Assembly (NCBI RefSeq): GCF_001571265.1
Contig: NZ_BCTL01000027.1
Span: 1 to 44,158, forward strand
Direction of reading: 5' to 3'
Source of the DNA: Cedecea neteri NBRC 105707 = ATCC 33855
GTDB taxonomy: Bacteria; Pseudomonadota; Gammaproteobacteria; Enterobacterales; Enterobacteriaceae
Length of the DNA: 44,158 nucleotides
The notes below the pieces were generated by a model, which ran no database searches, was not told the DNA's origin, and worked only from the letters and a program-made list of their open reading frames with translations. This document shows positions 8,075-16,627 of the stretch, one piece after another (the first letter of the stretch is position 1; the number at the start of each line of letters is the position of its first letter). Both the position numbers and the translations under genes were made by a program.

Positions 8075-8830
8075 TTACCATTGCTGGTTTGGGTAAGCGC
8101 GCTGCAGGTACTGCATTTCAGCCAGCAGCGGGCCGAGGTGTTCGGTGTGTAAGCCCTGCTTACCGCCGGTGCGGTATGGCGCTTCTCCCGGTATCTGCAG
8201 CGAGGCCTCGCTCAGTCCGGTGCTGACCTCTTGCAGCCATTCGGCTTTGAGGCTCAGCGGATCGACCGCGATCCCCTGTTCTGCCAGCGTTGTTTCCAGC
8301 TCATCGGTAACGAACATTTCGCCGCTGAAGCGCCACAGTTTGTTCAGCGCGCTTTGCGTTTTTGCCTGAGAAAGCTCGGTGCCGTTGCCCAGACGAACCA
8401 GCCAGCCGCGGCTGAAGCGCAGGTGGTAGCGCACTTCTTTAATCGCTTTGGCCGCAATGGCCGCCAGCTGCGGGTCTTTGCTTTCAACCAGGCGGCTGAA
8501 GAGCGAGACGTGCCATGCATCCAGCAGGTACTGACGCACCAGCGTTTCGGCAAAATCACCGTTGGGCTGTTCCGACAGCAGCAGGTTGCGGTATTCGCGC
8601 TCGTCGCGGCCAAAGGCCAGCCTGTCTTCGTCGAGATGCTCGCCTTCGCGCTCGGCGGCGTAGGTCAGGAAGTTGCGTGCCTGGCCGAGCAGGTCGAGGC
8701 CAATGTTGGCCAGGGCAAGGTCAATCTCCAGCTCCGGCGCATGGCCGCACCAGGCGCTCAGGCGCTGGGCGAGGACAAGGCAGGTATCGCCGAGGCGCAG
8801 GCTGTAGGTCGCTACAGGATCGAGTGTCAT
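8075..8830 (-). CDS. paaC: phenylacetyl-CoA 1,2-epoxidase, structural subunit
   Basis: PaaC is the non-catalytic ferritin-like partner of PaaA in the multicomponent epoxidase. I chose the ATG at 8830 (251 residues, MTLDPVATYSLRLGD). It has GAGG eight bases upstream and fits the family length (248 in E. coli). A GTG at 8842 would add four residues. Conserved segments include WCGHAPELEIDLALANIGLDL, KEVRYHLRFSRGWLVRLGNGT and the C-terminal GLHTEHLGPLLAEMQYLQR. Confidence 0.95.
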   Translation of the reverse strand: MTLDPVATYSLRLGDTCLVLAQRLSAWCGHAPELEIDLALANIGLDLLGQARNFLTYAAEREGEHLDEDRLAFGRDEREYRNLLLSEQPNGDFAETLVRQYLLDAWHVSLFSRLVESKDPQLAAIAAKAIKEVRYHLRFSRGWLVRLGNGTELSQAKTQSALNKLWRFSGEMFVTDELETTLAEQGIAVDPLSLKAEWLQEVSTGLSEASLQIPGEAPYRTGGKQGLHTEHLGPLLAEMQYLQRAYPNQQW

Positions 8831-8838
8831 TGGCGGCC

Positions 8839-9126
8839 TCACATGTGCTCGATGCCGTCAGGCAGCGTGTAAAACGTCGGGTGGCGGTAGACTTTGCTGT
8901 CTGCCGGGTCGAAAAATTCCGGGCGTTCTTCCGGCTGTGAGGCCACGATTTCGCTCGCTTTCACCACCCAGATGGAGCAGCCTTCGCTGCGGCGGGTGTA
9001 GGCGTCGCGGGCGTTTTCCAGCGCCATCTGGTCGTCGGCGGCGTGCAGGCTGCCGACATGGCGGTGGGACAGCCCTTTTTTATTACGGATAAAGACTTCG
9101 TACAGCGGCCAGTAAATCTTGCTCAT
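8839..9126 (-). CDS. paaB: phenylacetyl-CoA 1,2-epoxidase subunit PaaB
   Basis: This 95-residue protein begins MSKIYWPLYEVFIRNKKGLSHRHVGSLHA and ends FYTLPDGIEHM, as in E. coli PaaB. PaaB bridges PaaAC heterodimers and is needed for epoxidase activity. A GGAG site precedes the ATG at 9126. It lies 11 bases after paaA and nearly touches paaC. Confidence 0.96.
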   Translation of the reverse strand: MSKIYWPLYEVFIRNKKGLSHRHVGSLHAADDQMALENARDAYTRRSEGCSIWVVKASEIVASQPEERPEFFDPADSKVYRHPTFYTLPDGIEHM

Positions 9127-9137
9127 CTCTTACTCCT

Positions 9138-10067
9138 TCAGGCGGCGGTGCGGGCCTGTTGTTTTTCGGCATACGCAAGGGCGGCTTCGCGCACCCATGC
9201 CCCCTCTTCCCAGGCTTTTCGCTTGGCGGCAAGGCGCTCTTCGTTACATAAGCCGCGCCCGGCGACCACTTCGTTGAATTCCTGCCAGTCAATGTCGCCA
9301 AAGCGGTAATGGCCCGTGGCCTCATCGAGATACAGATCGGGATCCGGCACGGTCATGCCCAGCAGCTCAACCTGCGGCACCGTGTTGTCGACAAAGCGCT
9401 GGCGCAGTTCGTCGTTACCGAAGCGTTTGATTTTCCAGGCGAGACTTTGGGCGCTGTTTGGCGAGTTGTCGTCGTTGGGCCCGAACATCATTAGCGCCGG
9501 CCACCAGAAGCGGTTAATGGCATCCTGCAGCATCTGGCGCTGCTCCGGGCTGCCCTTCGCCAGCACGGCGCAGGCTTCAAACCCTTGACGCTGGTGGAAG
9601 CTTTCTTCTTTACAGATTTTCACCATCGCACGGGCGTAAGGCCCATAAGAAGTCCGGCACAGCGCGACCTGGTTGACGATGGCGGCGCCGTCGACCAGCC
9701 AGCCAATAACGCCGATATCGGCCCAGTTGAGCGTCGGGTAGTTAAAGATGGAGGAATACTTCATCTTGCCGTCGAGCATCTTCTGGTAAATATCTTCCCG
9801 GGCGCAGCCCAGGGTTTCTGCGGCGCTGTAGAGATACAGGCCGTGCCCGGCTTCATCCTGCACTTTCGCCAGCAGAATGGCCTTGCGGCGCAGGCTGGGC
9901 GCACGCGTTATCCAGTTTCCTTCCGGCAGCATGCCGACAATTTCCGAGTGCGCATGCTGGCCTATCTGGCGGATCAGCGTTTTGCGGTAAGCCTCCGGCA
10001 TCCAGTCCTGCGGCTCTATGGCGGTCTCCTGCTGGATGCGCTCGTCAAAGCGTTCTTGTTCTGTCAC
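9138..10067 (-). CDS. paaA: phenylacetyl-CoA 1,2-epoxidase, catalytic subunit
   Basis: PaaA is the di-iron subunit that inserts one oxygen atom of O2 into the ring of phenylacetyl-CoA. The 309-residue length equals E. coli PaaA. Candidate iron ligands lie in the conserved segments [14 protein letters not shown] (near 75) and [13 protein letters not shown] (near 165). The start is a GTG at 10067 with AAGGTG 6-7 bases upstream, and no in-frame ATG fits better. It is the first gene of the 11-gene operon and is transcribed divergently from paaZ. Confidence 0.96.
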   Translation of the reverse strand: MTEQERFDERIQQETAIEPQDWMPEAYRKTLIRQIGQHAHSEIVGMLPEGNWITRAPSLRRKAILLAKVQDEAGHGLYLYSAAETLGCAREDIYQKMLDGKMKYSSIFNYPTLNWADIGVIGWLVDGAAIVNQVALCRTSYGPYARAMVKICKEESFHQRQGFEACAVLAKGSPEQRQMLQDAINRFWWPALMMFGPNDDNSPNSAQSLAWKIKRFGNDELRQRFVDNTVPQVELLGMTVPDPDLYLDEATGHYRFGDIDWQEFNEVVAGRGLCNEERLAAKRKAWEEGAWVREAALAYAEKQQARTAA

Positions 10068-10108
10068 GGCATCACCTTATGATTCAATTTAATGCTACAC
10101 ATTGCGAT

Positions 10109-10123
10109 ATTGCGAATCACATC
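10109..10123 (-). promoter_or_regulatory. PaaX-type operator, paaA side
   Basis: Read on the minus strand this is GATGTGATTCGCAAT. It carries the TGATTC core followed by GC that is known for PaaX, the phenylacetyl-CoA-responsive repressor of E. coli paa promoters. It lies about 45 bases upstream of the paaA start. Confidence 0.6.
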
Positions 10124-10178
10124 ATGATTAAAAGTTACAGATAAGTTAACGAAGATCGCAAAGATTACACCGCATGAT

Positions 10179-10194
10179 TGTGAGGCCTATCACG
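10179..10194. promoter_or_regulatory. CRP binding site
   Basis: TGTGA-GGCCTA-TCACG matches the CRP consensus TGTGA-N6-TCACA at 9 of 10 defined positions. CRP activation of paa promoters is established in E. coli, so glucose control is expected here. Confidence 0.7.
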
Positions 10195-10222
10195 TAAAAT
10201 CTTGTTAAAACCCTATTTATCA

Positions 10223-10236
10223 TTGATATAAATCAA
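10223..10236. promoter_or_regulatory. FNR-type box in paaA-paaZ spacer
   Basis: TTGAT-ATAA-ATCAA is a perfect match to the FNR half-sites TTGAT-N4-ATCAA. It lies roughly midway in the spacer, 115-155 bases from either start codon. An oxygen sensor here would make sense because the epoxidase needs O2. The direction of any effect is unknown. Confidence 0.55.
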
Positions 10237-10292
10237 TAGCAAAAATCACACATCATCACATTGTTAACAATTTATTAAATTACAGCTTGATT

Positions 10293-10307
10293 TTTATGAT
10301 TCACAAA
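10293..10307 (+). promoter_or_regulatory. PaaX-type operator, paaZ side
   Basis: TTTATGATTCACAAA carries the TGATTC core with the expected A/T and purine positions before it. It lies about 45 bases upstream of the paaZ start, mirroring the distance of the paaA-side site from paaA. Confidence 0.55.
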
Positions 10308-10351
10308 ACAAACACTGTAAGCATTAAATGCAGCATGCAATGGAGAGTGAG

Positions 10352-12397
10352 ATGCAACAGTTAACCAGCTATCTGTCCGGGACGTGGTTTAGCGGTCAGG
10401 GTAAAGAAAGAACCATTTTTCATGCCGTTAGCGGCGAGCCGCTGTGGCAGGTAACCAGCGAAGGCGCGGATATGGCGGAGGCAAAACGGTTTGCCATTGA
10501 ACAAGGCGGCAAGGCGCTGCAGGCGATGACGTTCATTCAACGCGCCGCAATGTTAAAAGCCGTGGCTAAACATCTGCTGGCACAGAAAGAAGCGTTCTAC
10601 GAAGTCTCGTATCAAACCGGGGCCACCCGCGCCGATAGCTGGGTTGATATTGAAGGCGGGATCAGCACGCTGTTTGCCTACGCCGGAATGGGCAACAGAG
10701 AGCTGCCGGATGACACGCTGTGGCCGGAAGACGAGCTGATTCCGCTCTCCAGACAGGGCGGATTTGCCGCCCGCCACGTGCTCACCTCGAAGTCCGGCGT
10801 GGCGTTGCATATCAACGCTTTCAACTTCCCCTGCTGGGGAATGCTCGAGAAGCTGGCCCCGACCTGGCTTGCCGGTATGCCCGCCATCATCAAGCCCGGC
10901 ACGGCCAGCGCGCAGCTAACCCAGGCGATGGTCAAAGCGATTGTTGAGTCAGGGCTGGTACCGAACGGAGCGATAAGCCTGATTTGCGGCGGCGTGGGCG
11001 ACCTGTTCGAGCATTTAAATGAGCAAGACGTGGTGACGTTTACCGGTTCGGCCAGCACCGGTCAAAAGTTACGTTGTCACCCAAATATCGTTGCCCGCTC
11101 AATTCCGTTCACTATGGAAGCGGATTCCCTAAACTGCTGCGTGCTGGCGGAAGATGTCTCCCCTGAGCAGCCAGAATTTTCGCTGTTCGTGCGCGAAGTC
11201 GTGCGTGAAATGACCGCCAAGGCCGGGCAAAAATGTACCGCGATTCGCCGGGTTATCGTGCCGCAAAAACGGCTGGGTTCGGTGATTGAAGCGCTGAAAG
11301 CGAAACTGGGGAAAATTCAACCCGGCGACCCGGCGGTGGAAGGCGTACGCATGGGGGCACTGGTCAGCCTTGAACAGCGGGATGACGTGCAGCGTAAAGT
11401 TGACCAATTGATTGCCGCCGGATGCGAAGCCGTGCTTGGCGGTAAAGCCGATCTCGCTCAGCCTGGCGCGTTCTTCCCGCCGACCCTTTTGCTTTGCCAG
11501 CAGCCGGATGAAACGCCTGCCGTGCACGAGCTTGAAGCCTTCGGCCCGGTTGCCACCGTGATGCCGTACCGGGATGCTGAACACGCTATGGCGCTGGCTC
11601 GCGCCGGTCAGGGCAGCCTTGCCGGGACGCTGGTCACCGCCGAGGAGCAAACTGCCCGCGAATTTATTCTCGGCGCGGCCCGCGCGCACGGACGAATTCA
11701 GGTGCTGAACCAGGAGTCCTCGGTGGAATCCACCGGGCATGGGTCACCGCTGCCGATGCTGGTTCACGGCGGCCCAGGCCGTGCGGGCGGTGGAGAAGAA
11801 CTCGGCGGCCTGCGTGCGGTGAAACACTATATGCAGCGCACCGCTATTCAGGGCAGCCCAACAATGCTTGCCGCCGTTAGCGGGCAGTGGAACTACGGTG
11901 CTCGGGTTCAGGAAGATGCCGTGCATCCTTTCCGCAAGCATTTTGAAGAGCTGCGTATCGGGGAAAGCATTCTGACCGCCCGCCGCACCGTGACCGAAGC
12001 CGACATCGCCAACTTCGCCAACCTAAGCGGCGACCGTTTCTATGCCCATACCGATAAAATTGGCGCAGCAGAATCGTTCTTTGGTGAACGCGTGGCGCAC
12101 GGCTACTTTGTGGTGTCTGCCGCCGCCGGGTTGTTTGTTGACCCCGGCGTCGGGCCGGTGATTGCTAACTACGGCATGGAAAACCTGCGCTTTATCGAGC
12201 CGGTAAAAATCGACGATACCATTCAGGTTCGCCTGACCTGCAAACGTAAAACCGCCAAGCCGCAGAAAACGGCGGAAGATAAGCCGGTTGGCGTGGTGGA
12301 ATGGGCGGTGGATATCACCAACCAGCATCAGCAGATCGTTGCCCGCTACTCAATCCTGACGCTGGTGGCCCGTATGAATGGCGATTTTGCCGCATAG
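10352..12397 (+). CDS. paaZ: oxepin-CoA hydrolase / 3-oxo-5,6-dehydrosuberyl-CoA semialdehyde dehydrogenase
   Basis: PaaZ is a bifunctional ring-opening enzyme. Its C-terminal (R)-specific hydratase domain cleaves oxepin-CoA, and its N-terminal aldehyde dehydrogenase domain oxidises the resulting semialdehyde with NADP+. The start [12 protein letters not shown] at 10352 gives 681 residues, as in E. coli; an upstream ATG at 10328 would add eight. GGAG precedes the chosen start. Dehydrogenase residues Glu256 (FTMEADSLN) and Cys295 (GQKCTAIRR), and hydratase residues Asp561 and His566 ([10 protein letters not shown]), are all present, so both activities should be intact. Confidence 0.97.
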   Translation: MQQLTSYLSGTWFSGQGKERTIFHAVSGEPLWQVTSEGADMAEAKRFAIEQGGKALQAMTFIQRAAMLKAVAKHLLAQKEAFYEVSYQTGATRADSWVDIEGGISTLFAYAGMGNRELPDDTLWPEDELIPLSRQGGFAARHVLTSKSGVALHINAFNFPCWGMLEKLAPTWLAGMPAIIKPGTASAQLTQAMVKAIVESGLVPNGAISLICGGVGDLFEHLNEQDVVTFTGSASTGQKLRCHPNIVARSIPFTMEADSLNCCVLAEDVSPEQPEFSLFVREVVREMTAKAGQKCTAIRRVIVPQKRLGSVIEALKAKLGKIQPGDPAVEGVRMGALVSLEQRDDVQRKVDQLIAAGCEAVLGGKADLAQPGAFFPPTLLLCQQPDETPAVHELEAFGPVATVMPYRDAEHAMALARAGQGSLAGTLVTAEEQTAREFILGAARAHGRIQVLNQESSVESTGHGSPLPMLVHGGPGRAGGGEELGGLRAVKHYMQRTAIQGSPTMLAAVSGQWNYGARVQEDAVHPFRKHFEELRIGESILTARRTVTEADIANFANLSGDRFYAHTDKIGAAESFFGERVAHGYFVVSAAAGLFVDPGVGPVIANYGMENLRFIEPVKIDDTIQVRLTCKRKTAKPQKTAEDKPVGVVEWAVDITNQHQQIVARYSILTLVARMNGDFAA

Positions 12398-12410
12398 TTT
12401 TGACCTTTTA

Positions 12411-12435
12411 GCTCTCTTCCTTGCAGGGAGAGAGC
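12411..12435. repeat. hairpin after paaZ
   Basis: GCTCTCTTCC at 12411-12420 pairs with GGGAGAGAGC at 12426-12435, a 10-bp stem with one G-T pair and a 5-base loop. It lies 14 bases after the paaZ stop. No U tract follows, so it may stabilise the 3' end or be a degenerate terminator. Confidence 0.5.
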
Positions 12436-12472
12436 CCTTCCCAGCCTGACAATTCTCCCCAATCCCACATTC

Positions 12473-12509
12473 TGGCAACCACAGCAAAACGCCTGGCAGG
12501 GAATACAAG
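12473..12509 (+). promoter_or_regulatory. tandem FeaR sites upstream of tynA
   Basis: Two direct repeats of the FeaR-type motif TGNCA-N8-AAA lie 21 bases apart: TGGCA at 12473 with AAA at 12486-12488, and TGGCA at 12494 with AAG at 12507-12509. The promoter-proximal repeat overlaps the proposed -35 element. The same layout is found before feaB. Confidence 0.65.
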
Positions 12510-12536
12510 GGAAACCCCGGCGGAAGTTGTTATGTT
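12508..12536 (+). promoter_or_regulatory. tynA promoter (proposed)
   Basis: TATGTT at 12531-12536 is an acceptable -10. The hexamer 17 bases upstream (AGGGAA, 12508-12513) is a poor -35, as expected for an activator-dependent promoter whose -35 is overlapped by the FeaR site. Confidence 0.45.
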
Positions 12537-12600
12537 GAATCCGACAGTCTTTATCCAGCACGCACATAACAACACAACGCACTTTTAAGGTGAGAAAGCG

Positions 12601-14874
12601 ATGACAATGAAAACTGGAAAAAAAGCGCTGGCGCTGGCTATTGCGCTCCTGACCTCGGCGGGGATTAACGCCCCTGCTTTTGCCCACGGCGGCGAGGCAC
12701 ATATGGTGCCAATGCAAAAAACGCTCGCGGATTTTGGCGCAGACGTCCAGTGGGACGATTACGCGCAGATGTTTACCATCGTCAAAGACGGTGCCTACGT
12801 GAAGGTGAAGCCTAACGCCACCTCTGCCATCGTTAACGGCAAAACGCTCAAGCTTGAAGTCCCGGTTACCTTTAAGGACAAAACGGCGTTTATCTCCGAA
12901 GGGTTTATCAATGAAGTGTTCCAGTCCGGGCTGGATCAAACCTTTGCAGTCGAGAAAAAACAGCACCTGCTCAACTCCCTGAGCGCCGACGAAATTAATA
13001 AGACGGTGGAGATAATCAAAGGCGCTGCGGACTACAAGCCGAATATTCGCTTTACCGAGATTTCCCTGCGCGAGCCGCCGAAGGAGCAAGTCTGGAAGTT
13101 TGTGATGGACGGCACCAGCGTCAGCCAGCCGCGCGAAGCGGACGTCATCATGCTGGACGGTCGCCATATTATTGAAGCCACGGTAGATTTGGCCGCCGGA
13201 AAGGTGAAAAGCTGGAAACCGATTGAAGGCGCTCAGGGTATGGTGCTGCTGGACGATTTTGCCAGCGTGCAGTCGATAATCAACAACAGCAAAGAGTTCG
13301 CGGAAGCGGTGAAAAAACGCGGCATCAGCGATCCGTCAAAAGTGGTTACTACCCCGCTTACCGTCGGCTATTTCGACGGTAAAGACGGCCTGAAACAGGA
13401 TCAGCGCCTGCTGAAAGTGGTGAGTTATCTTGACGTGGGCGACGGCAATTACTGGGCGCATCCGATTGAAAACCTGGTCGCCGTAGTAGATCTCGAGCAG
13501 AAAAAAATCATCAAAATTGAGGAAGGCCCGGTCATTCCCGTGCCGATGACGCCCCGCCCTTATGATGGCCGCGACCGGCAGGCCGCCAACCTCAAGCCGC
13601 TGGATATCATTGAGCCGGAGGGAAAAAATTACACCATTACCGGCGACACGATTCACTGGCAAAACTGGGATTTGCACCTGCGCCTGAATTCCCGCGTTGG
13701 CCCGATTATTTCCACCGTGACTTACAACGACAGCGGCACCAAACGGAAGATCATGTATGAAGGGTCGCTCGGCGGGATGATTGTGCCGTATGGCGACCCG
13801 GACATTGGCTGGTATTTTAAAGCTTACCTGGACGCCGGGGATTACGGCATGGGCACGCTGACGTCCCCTATCGTGCGCGGCAAAGATGCCCCGGCGAACG
13901 CCGTCCTGCTGGACGAAACTCTGGCCGACTACACCGGAAAACCGACCACCATTCCGCGCGCCATCGCCATTTTCGAGCGCTACGCCGGGCCGGAATACAA
14001 GCATCAGGAAATGGGCCAGCCGAACGTCAGCAGCGAACGTCGCGAGCTGGTGATCCGCTGGATAAGCACCGTCGGCAACTACGACTATATCTTTGACTGG
14101 GTCTTCCATCAGAACGGCACCATTGGCATTGACGCAGGCGCGACCGGCATAGAAGCGGTAAAAGGCGTGAAGGCCAAAACCATGCACGACGCCACCGCGA
14201 AAGAAGATACCCGCTACGGCACGCTTATCGACCACAATATTGTCGGCACGACACATCAGCATATTTATAACTTCCGCCTGGATCTGGACGTCGACGGCGA
14301 AAATAACAGCCTGACCGCTATCGACCCGGTAGTGAAGCCGAACACCAGCGGCGGCCCACGCACGAGTACGATGCAAACCAATGAATATGCGATTAAAAAC
14401 GAGCAGGACGCGGCGCAGAAATTTGACCCAGGCACCGTCCGTTTGCTCAGCAATCCGAACAAAGAAAACCGCATGGGCAACCCGGTGTCCTACCAGCTGA
14501 TTCCTTACGCCGGTGGAACTCACCCCGTCGCCACCGGCGCGAAGTTTGCCCCGGACGAATGGATTTACCATCGCCTGAGTTTTATGGATAAGCAGCTGTG
14601 GGTGACCCGCTACAACCCGGATGAACGCTATTCCGAAGGGAAATACCCGAATCGCTCCGCGCACGACACCGGTTTAGGGGCTTACAGCAAAGATAATCAG
14701 TCGCTTGAAAACACGGATAATGTGGTCTGGTTAACCACCGGCACCACGCATATCGCCCGCGCCGAAGAGTGGCCCATCATGCCGACCGAGTGGGTACATG
14801 CCCTGCTGAAGCCGTGGAACTTCTTCAATGAGACGCCAACGCTTGTGAAGTCGGCGGATAAAAAGAGTAAATAG
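12601..14874 (+). CDS. tynA: periplasmic copper amine oxidase (phenylethylamine/tyramine oxidase)
   Basis: TynA oxidises phenylethylamine, tyramine and related aromatic amines to aldehydes, releasing ammonia and hydrogen peroxide in the periplasm. The 757-residue precursor has a Sec signal peptide (KKALALAIALLTS, ending APAFA before HGGEAHM). The cofactor tyrosine, converted to topaquinone, is Tyr494 in GNYDY. The catalytic base is Asp411 in YLDAGDYGMG, and the copper ligands are His552, His554 (THQH) and His717. All sit at a constant offset of 28 from the mature E. coli numbering, so the enzyme should be active. AAGGTGAG precedes the ATG. In E. coli feaB is the next gene; here the two are 26.6 kb apart. 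Confidence 0.97.
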   Translation: MTMKTGKKALALAIALLTSAGINAPAFAHGGEAHMVPMQKTLADFGADVQWDDYAQMFTIVKDGAYVKVKPNATSAIVNGKTLKLEVPVTFKDKTAFISEGFINEVFQSGLDQTFAVEKKQHLLNSLSADEINKTVEIIKGAADYKPNIRFTEISLREPPKEQVWKFVMDGTSVSQPREADVIMLDGRHIIEATVDLAAGKVKSWKPIEGAQGMVLLDDFASVQSIINNSKEFAEAVKKRGISDPSKVVTTPLTVGYFDGKDGLKQDQRLLKVVSYLDVGDGNYWAHPIENLVAVVDLEQKKIIKIEEGPVIPVPMTPRPYDGRDRQAANLKPLDIIEPEGKNYTITGDTIHWQNWDLHLRLNSRVGPIISTVTYNDSGTKRKIMYEGSLGGMIVPYGDPDIGWYFKAYLDAGDYGMGTLTSPIVRGKDAPANAVLLDETLADYTGKPTTIPRAIAIFERYAGPEYKHQEMGQPNVSSERRELVIRWISTVGNYDYIFDWVFHQNGTIGIDAGATGIEAVKGVKAKTMHDATAKEDTRYGTLIDHNIVGTTHQHIYNFRLDLDVDGENNSLTAIDPVVKPNTSGGPRTSTMQTNEYAIKNEQDAAQKFDPGTVRLLSNPNKENRMGNPVSYQLIPYAGGTHPVATGAKFAPDEWIYHRLSFMDKQLWVTRYNPDERYSEGKYPNRSAHDTGLGAYSKDNQSLENTDNVVWLTTGTTHIARAEEWPIMPTEWVHALLKPWNFFNETPTLVKSADKKSK

Positions 14875-14882
14875 AACAGTTT

Positions 14883-14913
14883 GCGGCGCGCTGTTCTGGC
14901 GCGCCGCTTTTTT
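14883..14913 (+). terminator. tynA intrinsic terminator
   Basis: GCGGCGCG at 14883-14890 pairs perfectly with CGCGCCGC at 14900-14907 and is followed by six T residues. It begins nine bases after the tynA stop. Confidence 0.9.
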
Positions 14914-14914
14914 A

Positions 14915-14953
14915 AGGCCGAGGCTTGATTGCAAGCTAACCGTCGATTAGCAG
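14915..14953 (-). pseudogene. relic of methyltransferase 3' end (copy 1)
   Basis: On the minus strand this stretch translates as LLID-G-stop-LAIKPRP. It aligns with the C-terminus LLIHGWQAVKPQF of the intact methyltransferase at 17395-18090, with about two thirds of bases identical over 39. It overlaps the end of the adjacent small gene, whose final codons and stop use the same bases in another frame. I read it as a leftover of a duplication or insertion at the original tynA-methyltransferase junction. Confidence 0.55.
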
Positions 14954-15588
14954 TGGGTAACAGAATTATCTTTATTCATATGTACCGGCGGATGGGGTTC
15001 AATTAGCTTAGGTGTAAGCCTCTTAGGAGGGAAACCTCCAGCAAAAACATAATCAGTATTATTTAATAAACCAGCCACACCACTATAATGGGTAGCTACT
15101 GGATAATGTCCTCCGTATGCCCATATTTTTCGTTGCGTTGCATTAGCTAACTCTTGCGCCACACTCAGCTTTCCTGAGCCTTTTTCTGCCTCACCTGAAT
15201 AACAAGCCACTAAATGTAGAGGTCTTTTATCTTTTGATAAGTCAAGTGAGTATCTGCGAATAAGGTAACGATAAAATTCCCTGGGCGTGAAAAACGATCC
15301 TTTTTGATCTCTACCGAGGTTTGTGTCAAGAATGACCAAGTGGCCTTCAGAAGAACCATGAACTACAATCCCTGGTTCACCCGTACCCAAAAAGTCGCTA
15401 ACATATCCATCCTTTATCATAAACCGTTTTGATATTTTACTTAAACCTTTTGGATGATGCTCCATATAAAAAGTTTTATAGTGAGCCAATGGCCTTGCAT
15501 TTTCAGGCTCAAAATTTATTTTCAGATTTTTTTTCAACTCCTGTAACGACAAAGGTTGTGACGGACTCTTTTTTTTAAAGAAATGCAC
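14947..15588 (-). CDS. putative clan CD-like cysteine peptidase or effector, paralog 1
   Basis: I do not recognise this family by name. The 213-residue product starts at a GTG (15588), with GGAG eight bases upstream. It has no signal peptide or membrane segment. It shares with two neighbours an N-terminal LKKNLKINFEPENA block, GYVSDFLGTGEPGIVVHGSS (His77-Gly), TPREFYRYLI, DKRPLHLVACYSG (Cys129), VAQELANATQRKIWAYGG and a PKLIEPH tail. A buried strand ending in His-Gly, followed about 50 residues later by a hydrophobic strand ending in Cys-Tyr-Ser-Gly, resembles the catalytic dyad of clan CD peptidases (caspases, C80 toxin autoprocessing domains, OspB-like effectors). Activity and target are unknown. 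The gene is A/T-rich compared with tynA, suggesting transfer. Confidence 0.75.
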   Translation of the reverse strand: MHFFKKKSPSQPLSLQELKKNLKINFEPENARPLAHYKTFYMEHHPKGLSKISKRFMIKDGYVSDFLGTGEPGIVVHGSSEGHLVILDTNLGRDQKGSFFTPREFYRYLIRRYSLDLSKDKRPLHLVACYSGEAEKGSGKLSVAQELANATQRKIWAYGGHYPVATHYSGVAGLLNNTDYVFAGGFPPKRLTPKLIEPHPPVHMNKDNSVTHC

Positions 15589-15662
15589 GATGATACTCCA
15601 GTTACTTTATCCAAATGGTGCTTACGGAGTCTATTCATAAATAGCATCAGAGACTATTTATA

Positions 15663-15680
15663 GCATCTTAATTAAGGTGC
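15663..15680. promoter_or_regulatory. TTAATTAA-centred palindrome upstream of paralog 1
   Basis: GCATCTTAA is followed by TTAAGGTGC, an inverted repeat with one mismatch. Its centre lies about 84 bases before the paralog 1 start. On the minus strand TATAAA follows directly and could be the -10 element, so the palindrome would be an operator overlapping the promoter. Confidence 0.5.
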
Positions 15681-15813
15681 AAATTAATCATGACTGATTG
15701 CCTGCCGCCGTTAACGAACTGCCACGGATAGAATTCACTTTATTTATATGCACAGACAAATGCTGGCCCGTTAACTTCGTTTATACCTTAATAAAATACC
15801 ACCTGTTAATTTG

Positions 15814-16419
15814 TCACGCCGTTTGATTTTCTGAATAATAAAAATGTGGCACAATCAATCTTGGGCGAACCTTCTTATATTTGTTTTTTACTCGAATGGA
15901 AACATCCCCTTTATTATTTATCATTCCAATTAACCCTTTATGTTTCTTGTCGCAATAGAGCTTCTCATAGCCGCCATATGCCCATATTTTCCTTTGTAAA
16001 ACATTCGCTAATTCCTGTGCAACACTTATCCCCTCAGCGTCATCTTTTGCAGCACCAGAATAACAGCTAACCAGATGCAACGTTCGTTTATCCTTCGATA
16101 AATCAATGGCGTGATTAATGACAAGGTGGTGATAAAACTCTTTTGGCGATAATAAAACAAAGTCTTTATTGTGTTTAAAATCGGGAATCTGCAGTCGCCC
16201 CCCAGGAGTACCGTGAACAAAAATAGCAGGTTCACCCGTTTGCATAAAATCACTCACATACCCAAATCGAAAGAAATGCTCTGATAGCACCCTTTGAATT
16301 TGAAGGGTTTTGTAGTAAGTGACAGGCTTTGCATTTACAGGCTCAAAGTTAATCTGCAAATTTTCTTTCAATTGTTGCAGCGGCAAGGAATCAGTCTGTT
16401 TTCCTTTAAAGAAAGGCAT
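15814..16419 (-). CDS. putative clan CD-like cysteine peptidase or effector, paralog 2
   Basis: This is the second of the three related genes. The start MPFFKGKQTDS at 16419 is chosen over an upstream TTG because GGAG precedes it and it aligns with the start of paralog 1; the product has 201 residues. It is the most divergent copy, but it keeps GYVSDFMQTGEPAIFVHG (His69), DKRTLHLVSCYSG (Cys119), VAQELANVLQRKIWAYGG and a C-terminal RPRLIVPH. The invariance of the His and Cys across three diverged copies supports a catalytic role. It has no signal peptide or transmembrane helix. It lies 225 bases upstream of paralog 1 on the same strand and probably has its own promoter. Confidence 0.75.
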   Translation of the reverse strand: MPFFKGKQTDSLPLQQLKENLQINFEPVNAKPVTYYKTLQIQRVLSEHFFRFGYVSDFMQTGEPAIFVHGTPGGRLQIPDFKHNKDFVLLSPKEFYHHLVINHAIDLSKDKRTLHLVSCYSGAAKDDAEGISVAQELANVLQRKIWAYGGYEKLYCDKKHKGLIGMINNKGDVSIRVKNKYKKVRPRLIVPHFYYSENQTA

Positions 16420-16483
16420 GGGGACACTCCACGAATTAAAACCAAACAATTCAGTGAGTGTATTAAGAGATAAAGCAACAAAC

Positions 16484-16517
16484 CAATTATAACGCCTTAA
16501 TTAAGGCGTTATAATTG
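16484..16517. promoter_or_regulatory. 34-bp perfect palindrome upstream of paralog 2
   Basis: CAATTATAACGCCTTAA at 16484-16500 is followed immediately by its exact reverse complement at 16501-16517. It is centred about 82 bases before the paralog 2 start. Each arm carries a TATAAT-type -10 hexamer on one strand. It could be an operator overlapping a promoter for paralog 2 or, as RNA, a hairpin. Confidence 0.65.
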
Positions 16518-16552
16518 ATAATTACAAAGAAAAAAAGATTAATTCTCAGTTT

Positions 16553-16627
16553 CGCTGCGCGCTATTCTCGCCCGCCTGAAGATTTTATTGCTTGCCAACC
16601 GTGAGTCAGCAGCGACAGGAAGAGTTT
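16553..16627 (-). pseudogene. relic of tynA terminator and methyltransferase 3' end (copy 2)
   Basis: On the minus strand, from 16627, one frame reads KLFLSLLTHGWQAIKSS before a stop at 16562-16564. It closely matches the methyltransferase C-terminus (FFQSLLIHGWQAVKPQF). Next to it, 16553-16576 on the plus strand resembles the tynA terminator (GCTGCGCGCTATTCT against GCGGCGCGCTGTTCT). The stretch overlaps the last codons of paralog 3, which uses another frame. It looks like a second copy of the original tynA-methyltransferase junction. Confidence 0.6.

Larger units (their letters stand above)
10068..10351. promoter_or_regulatory. paaA-paaZ divergent control region
   Basis: This 284-base, very A/T-rich spacer must hold the promoters of both the paaA operon and paaZ. 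Four protein-site candidates are listed separately: two PaaX-type, one CRP and one FNR-type. A further TGATTC at 10080-10085 lies just before the paaA start and is matched by GAATCA at 10114-10119. I cannot assign convincing -35/-10 pairs; the paaZ side has TTGATT at 10288-10293 but no good -10. Confidence 0.75.

Noticed and set aside
12346-13167. 273-codon minus-strand frame over the tynA start
   Set aside because: It runs through the tynA promoter, signal peptide and paaZ end. It has no recognisable product.
13336-14664. 442-codon open frame antisense to tynA
   Set aside because: tynA on the other strand is fully recognisable with all catalytic residues. The antisense frame has no family resemblance or ribosome site and reflects GC-rich codon use.
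14875-15000. Attachment site or integrase border for the inserted block
   Set aside because: No tRNA gene, integrase, transposase or flanking direct repeat is visible at either border. The repeated bases near 14915 are explained by methyltransferase relics.
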